A DNA stretch of 64,000 bases, taken from the NCBI GenBank assembly GCA_937864115.1, contig CALMII010000020.1:186001-250000 (forward strand), given 5' to 3'. The stretch's first letter is position 1; each line of letters starts with the position of its first letter. Position numbers and translations under genes: made by a program. The notes below the pieces were generated by a model, which was not told where the DNA came from, did no database searches, and saw only the letters and a program-made list of their open reading frames with translations. Below are positions 60,808 to 64,000 of this stretch, piece after piece. Source of the DNA: an uncultured Steroidobacter sp. GTDB taxonomy: Bacteria; Pseudomonadota; Gammaproteobacteria; Steroidobacterales; Steroidobacteraceae.

Positions 60808-62229
60808 ATGCCGCACATGCAGGATCTGGGCAGAAAATCCGCACGCATCAGCCGCGCACTGCTGGTCACGGTGGTGCTGTGTTTCATGACGCTGCTGGTG
60901 TCGACGGTCATCCTGATCGGCATTTCGCGAACGGCGGTGCGCACGGACGAATGGATCGTGCACACGCTCGACGTGAAGGAATCCCTGGCGACGCTGCTGG
61001 ATTCCCTCACCAGGGCGGAAGCCGGCCAGCGCGGCTTCCTGATCACCAGCGATGAAGCCTTTCTCGAATCGGTCGATGCCGCACTGGAAAGCGAACCGGC
61101 CCACGTCGATGAGCTGCGTCGGCAGGTGGCCGACAATCCCGTGCAGGCGAAGCAGGTCGAGGCGCTGCGTCCGCTGCTCGCGGAACGGATGGCACTCATT
61201 CGCGAAAGCATCGAGCTTGCCCGGCGCAACGAGCGCGAGCGCGTGGCCGAACTCGTGAGCACGCGCAGCGCGCCGACGATGGCGGAAATCCGCGCGCGCA
61301 TCGATGCCATGGATCGCGCCGAATCGGCCTTGCTCATCGAGCGACGACAGGAAGCGCGCGTCATTCGCGAACAGTTCATCAAGGCGGTGGGCGGGCTGGT
61401 GATCGTCGCCGGCGTCTTCGCCGTGTTCGCGCTGCTGAGCGTGCGCGCCTACCTGCGCGGCCTGGATGAAAGCCGCCAGCGCGTGTCGGCGCAGCAGGCG
61501 GAGCTGGAAGCGCGCGTTGCCGAACGCACCGCGGAGCTGACGCGCGCGACGGAGCTGGCGCAGCGCGAACGCACGCGCGCCGAAACGCTGCTGACGGACG
61601 TGAATCATCGCGTCGGCAACCACCTGGCGCTCGTCTCCTCGTTCCTGACCATGCAGCAGCGCGCGGTGACGAACGCCGAGGCAGCACGTGCACTCGCGGC
61701 AGCGCGGGGGCGCGTGCAGGCAGTGGCCTCGGCGCATCGCAAACTGCGGCTGGGAGCGGACTTTGCCACCGTGAAGGCGAATGAAGTGCTCGGTGCCGTG
61801 CTCGACGACATCAGCGCGGGGCTGCCGCCGGACGGCCGCATCCGGCTCAACTACGAATTGTCGCCGCTCGAAATCCATGCCCGCGATGCCGTATCGCTGG
61901 GCGTGCTCACGAGCGAACTGGTGATGAATGCGATCAAGCACGGCTTCACGGGCGGTGAGTCGGGCGAGGTGACGGTGACCTTCGGCGCAGAAACCGGTGG
62001 GCACCCTTTTCTGCAGGTGAGCGACGACGGGGTGGGCTATGAGAGCAGGAACAGTGATCCGCAGCGGACGTCAGGGCCGTCCGGTGGCGGATTGGGCGTA
62101 CGCATCATCGACATGCTGGCACGACAGTTCGGGGGCGAGACGCGTCGTTCGCCGCTGCATGGCGGCGAACGTCCGGGTACATGCGTGCGGGTGGAACTCG
62201 CGCGACTCGAACTCATGCAGTCGGGCTGA
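60808..62229 (+). CDS. Sensor histidine kinase, CHASE3 and HisKA_2 (HWE-like)
   Basis: 473 aa. TM1 (about 17-40), a CHASE3 helical sensor (about 41-190, with LTRAEAGQRGFLITSDE), TM2 (193-212), and a coiled coil (220-262) ending in the HisKA_2 phospho-His: His267 in DVNHRVGNHLALV. ATPase motifs: Asn374 in ELVMNAIKHGF, DDGVGYE and GGGLGVRIID. The HisKA_2 class often pairs with a single-domain receiver, as encoded next. Confidence 0.9.
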   Translation: MPHMQDLGRKSARISRALLVTVVLCFMTLLVSTVILIGISRTAVRTDEWIVHTLDVKESLATLLDSLTRAEAGQRGFLITSDEAFLESVDAALESEPAHVDELRRQVADNPVQAKQVEALRPLLAERMALIRESIELARRNERERVAELVSTRSAPTMAEIRARIDAMDRAESALLIERRQEARVIREQFIKAVGGLVIVAGVFAVFALLSVRAYLRGLDESRQRVSAQQAELEARVAERTAELTRATELAQRERTRAETLLTDVNHRVGNHLALVSSFLTMQQRAVTNAEAARALAAARGRVQAVASAHRKLRLGADFATVKANEVLGAVLDDISAGLPPDGRIRLNYELSPLEIHARDAVSLGVLTSELVMNAIKHGFTGGESGEVTVTFGAETGGHPFLQVSDDGVGYESRNSDPQRTSGPSGGGLGVRIIDMLARQFGGETRRSPLHGGERPGTCVRVELARLELMQSG

Positions 62230-62320
62230 GCCGGTCGAACGACTGCATCTGTCGCCGCGCCTGTTCGCGCCGGCCGACGACGACGGCACGCCGGGCATCG
62301 TCAATGCGCGCGATCGCGAC

Positions 62321-62683
62321 GTGCTGCGCGGCCTGAAGGTCCTGCTGGTCGAGGACGATTTCATCGTCGCCTTCGACATGCAGGTCCTGCTGCAGGACTG
62401 CGGCGCCGAAGTGCTGGGGCCGGCATCGACGGTGGCGGAGGGGCAGGCGCTGGTCGCGCGCGAGAGGCCGGATGCCGCGGTGCTGGACGTCAATCTGAAT
62501 GGCGAATTCGTTTTCGGGCTGGCCCGGCAGTTGCGCGAGCAGGGCGTGCCGATGCTCTTCGCCACCGCCTATGCGGACGACGATGGATTGTTTTCTGCTG
62601 CGGACAGGTCGGTGCCGCGGGTCGCGAAGCCGGTGCTGCCGGCGGTGCTGATCGCGCAGTTGCGCAAGCTCGTGGGGCGGTGA
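62321..62683 (+). CDS. Single-domain response regulator (receiver only)
   Basis: 120 aa from GTG 62321 (VLRGLKVLLVEDD). Acid pocket Glu11-Asp12-Asp13, phospho-acceptor Asp56 in AAVLDVNLNG, Thr/Ala in MLFATAYADDD and Lys in VAKPVLP. No output domain. The start is uncertain: no ATG occurs between the kinase stop and the receiver, and an ATG at 62159 in frame would overlap the kinase by 71 bases. Probably coupled to the upstream HisKA_2 kinase. Confidence 0.75.
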   Translation: MLRGLKVLLVEDDFIVAFDMQVLLQDCGAEVLGPASTVAEGQALVARERPDAAVLDVNLNGEFVFGLARQLREQGVPMLFATAYADDDGLFSAADRSVPRVAKPVLPAVLIAQLRKLVGR

Positions 62684-62713
62684 GCGCGAACGATTGCGAT
62701 GAAACCGGATCGT

Positions 62714-62863
62714 GCGTCCCTTCCTCCGCGCAGCGGGGGAAGGGCAGGATGAGGGTTTCTGTAGGTCAGGCTTTAGCCTGACTCTGAAAAGAGGCCGGCT
62801 GAAGCCGGCCCCACAGCAAGAGGCCCCCACCCTAACCCTCCCCCGCTGCGCGGAGGAGGGGAT
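62714..62863. repeat. R2 palindrome with an R1 copy nested inside
   Basis: Outer R2 arms: CCTTCCTCCGCGCAGCGGGG (about 62719) and CCCCGCTGCGCGGAGGAGGG (about 62840). Between them lies a complete R1 Y-X element (62759-62816). In the 6245 R2 copy this space is only about 30 bases. It occupies the junction between the receiver gene and a convergent small gene. Confidence 0.85.
62759..62816. repeat. R1 palindromic repeat, Y-X copy nested in R2
   Basis: CTGTAGGTCAGGC-TTT-AGCCTGACTC then GGCCGGCTGAAGCCGGCC-CCACAG, in the same orientation as the 39637 copy. It sits inside the R2 spacer. Confidence 0.85.
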
Positions 62864-62872
62864 CAGAAGGAG

Positions 62873-63106
62873 TCAGTGGTGCTTGCGATTCTCCGGAATG
62901 TCGACGAAGCGGCTCGCCGGCGGATCGCTCGCCGGGAAGGTGTCCTCCAGCGCTTCGTCGATGGCGGCATCGCTGCGCGCCTTCGGATGCTGCACCCGCC
63001 AGCGATAGGCGATGCCCTTCAATGCCGGCGATAGGATCAGGCCGAGCGCCCCGACCAGTGCGAGGGTTTCGAGCGCATCGAACGCGGAGCGGCGGCGGCG
63101 GGACAT
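62873..63106 (-). CDS. Small hypothetical protein with DTFPASDPPA motif
   Basis: 77 aa from ATG 63106, with GGAG before it. Residues 15-32 are hydrophobic (LALVGALGLILSPALKGIAY), possibly one membrane helix. The C-terminal DEALEDTFPASDPPASRF motif is found in many small proteobacterial proteins of unknown role. It follows the SDR gene by 14 bases on the minus strand. Confidence 0.7.
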   Translation of the reverse strand: MSRRRRSAFDALETLALVGALGLILSPALKGIAYRWRVQHPKARSDAAIDEALEDTFPASDPPASRFVDIPENRKHH

Positions 63107-63120
63107 GAGGAAACTCCAGT

Positions 63121-63906
63121 TCAGATCTTCGGCGGAACGATCGGGTGCGACGTCGACAGGCCGCCGTCCACCGGAAACGCCTGACCGTTGACATAGGACG
63201 CATCGTCCGAGGCCAGGAACAGCGCCATCTGCGCGATCTCCGCGGGAGCGCCGGCCCGGCGCAGGGGATTCAACTGCCCGATCCTGTGATCGGTTCCCCG
63301 GGCGCGCGCCTGTTCGAAGATCGGACGAGTCATACCGGTTTCGATGAGGCCGGGACAGATGGCATTGATGCGTACGCCGCTGCCGTGCAGCTGCCACGCC
63401 GTGGTCTGCACCAGGCTGATCACGCCGGCCTTGCTGGCGCTGTAGGGCGAGCCGCCCGCGCCTGAGCGCAGTGCCGCCACCGAGGCGGTGCAGATGATCG
63501 AACCGCTGCGACGTGGCGCCATGACGCGGGCTGCATGCTTCACTGCGAGGAAGGTGCCGATGAGATTGATCTTCAGGATCTCGGCCCAGTGCTCGGGCGT
63601 CTGTTCCTGCAACGGCACGATGCCGCCGCTCACGCCGGCATTCGCAAAGCACACATCGAGCGCACCGAACTCCTTCACCGCCGTATCGATGGCCGATGCC
63701 ACATTGGTTTCATCCGATGAGTCCTTCACCAGCGCGATGACCTTGCCGCCGGCGTCGCGCACCAGCGCCGCGGTTTCTTCGACGGCGGGCGCACGATCGA
63801 GGATGACCAGATTCGCGCCTTCATTCGCAAACAGCAGGGCGCTGGCGCGTCCGATGCCGCTGGCGGCGCCGCTGATCAATGCGGTCTTGCCTTCGAGTCT
63901 GTTCAT
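63121..63906 (-). CDS. Short-chain dehydrogenase/reductase
   Basis: 261 aa. Cofactor-binding SGAASGIG at 12-19, Asp in VILDRAP after strand 2 (suggesting NAD preference), NAG in FANAGVSGG, Ser in ICTASVAA and Tyr-x3-Lys in PYSASKAG. Classical SDR of the FabG/BphB-like type; substrate unknown. Probably in one operon with the small gene downstream and the gene cut at the window end. Confidence 0.88.
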   Translation of the reverse strand: MNRLEGKTALISGAASGIGRASALLFANEGANLVILDRAPAVEETAALVRDAGGKVIALVKDSSDETNVASAIDTAVKEFGALDVCFANAGVSGGIVPLQEQTPEHWAEILKINLIGTFLAVKHAARVMAPRRSGSIICTASVAALRSGAGGSPYSASKAGVISLVQTTAWQLHGSGVRINAICPGLIETGMTRPIFEQARARGTDHRIGQLNPLRRAGAPAEIAQMALFLASDDASYVNGQAFPVDGGLSTSHPIVPPKI

Positions 63907-63929
63907 CGCGGTCCTCGCTGTCGTGAAGT

Positions 63930-64000
63930 TCAGCCGGTGACGTTCGGGTCGGCGCGTTTCGCGATGGCGACGATCGCGTCGACGATCTGATCCTGATATT
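63930..64000 (-). CDS. C-terminal fragment of an unknown gene (cut by window edge)
   Basis: A minus-strand frame ends at TGA (63930-63932) with the last residues YQDQIVDAIVAIAKRADPNVTG. Helical, codon use like its neighbours, and 23 bases from the downstream SDR start, so probably the upstream operon partner. Too short to name. Confidence 0.45.
   Translation of the reverse strand, partial: YQDQIVDAIVAIAKRADPNVTG

Overview
This 64-kb window is from the chromosome of a high-GC gammaproteobacterium. The order recA-recX-alaS-csrA-tRNA-Ser-tRNA-Arg, a LexA-type SOS box in front of recA, fmdB next to aspS, a class-II LysR/CysB regulator, HtpX and a PlpD-like patatin all fit Gammaproteobacteria. 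The lack of lysC between alaS and csrA, together with many long intergenic palindromes, suggests a Xanthomonadales/Steroidobacterales-like lineage; that placement is inference. No phage, transposase, integrase, CRISPR array or rRNA operon was seen.

Layout. 0-6.3 kb: tail of a ZIP metal transporter, clpB, an FmdB-type zinc-ribbon gene, aspS and a small hydrolase. 6.3-8.9 kb: mutS on the minus strand. 8.96-23.4 kb: an accessory block set between mutS and the pncC-thpR-recA-recX run. It holds two divergent hipBA-type toxin-antitoxin modules around an AT-rich control region, then a six-gene minus-strand operon: WGR-DUF4132, DUF4132, MoxR AAA+ ATPase, DUF5682, VWA protein, double-SWIM protein. This matches the poorly understood yehI/yehL/yehM/yehP/yehQ set of E. 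coli and is the most interesting system here. Its DUF5682 gene carries an apparent +1 frameshift at a 4-bp tandem duplication. 23.7-30.2 kb: housekeeping DNA-repair and translation genes plus two tRNAs.

30.2-49 kb: a PlpD-like two-domain phospholipase, a molybdenum hydroxylase pair, a TrxR-like ferredoxin/flavodoxin-NADP reductase, TesB, then assimilatory sulfur genes (sulfite reductase hemoprotein, DUF934, and further on cysB divergent from cysH-cysG-cysteine synthase), interrupted by a lipase-like hydrolase, TspO, an SDR and an MsbA-like ABC exporter. 48.5-64 kb: a DUF5916 outer-membrane-type protein, a TonB-C-like lipoprotein, a large hydrolase, a PhoX-type phosphatase, an FAD-linked oxidase, a TPR membrane protein, htpX, an acidic-tailed small protein, proB, a CHASE3 histidine kinase with a single-domain receiver, and an SDR.

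A second striking theme is the intergenic DNA. At least six families of long, modular, imperfect palindromes lie between genes. Every convergent gene pair with more than about 65 bp between the stop codons has one, and different families occupy equivalent positions, which suggests they serve as bidirectional terminators or are retained there because they are tolerated. One junction shows one family nested inside another.
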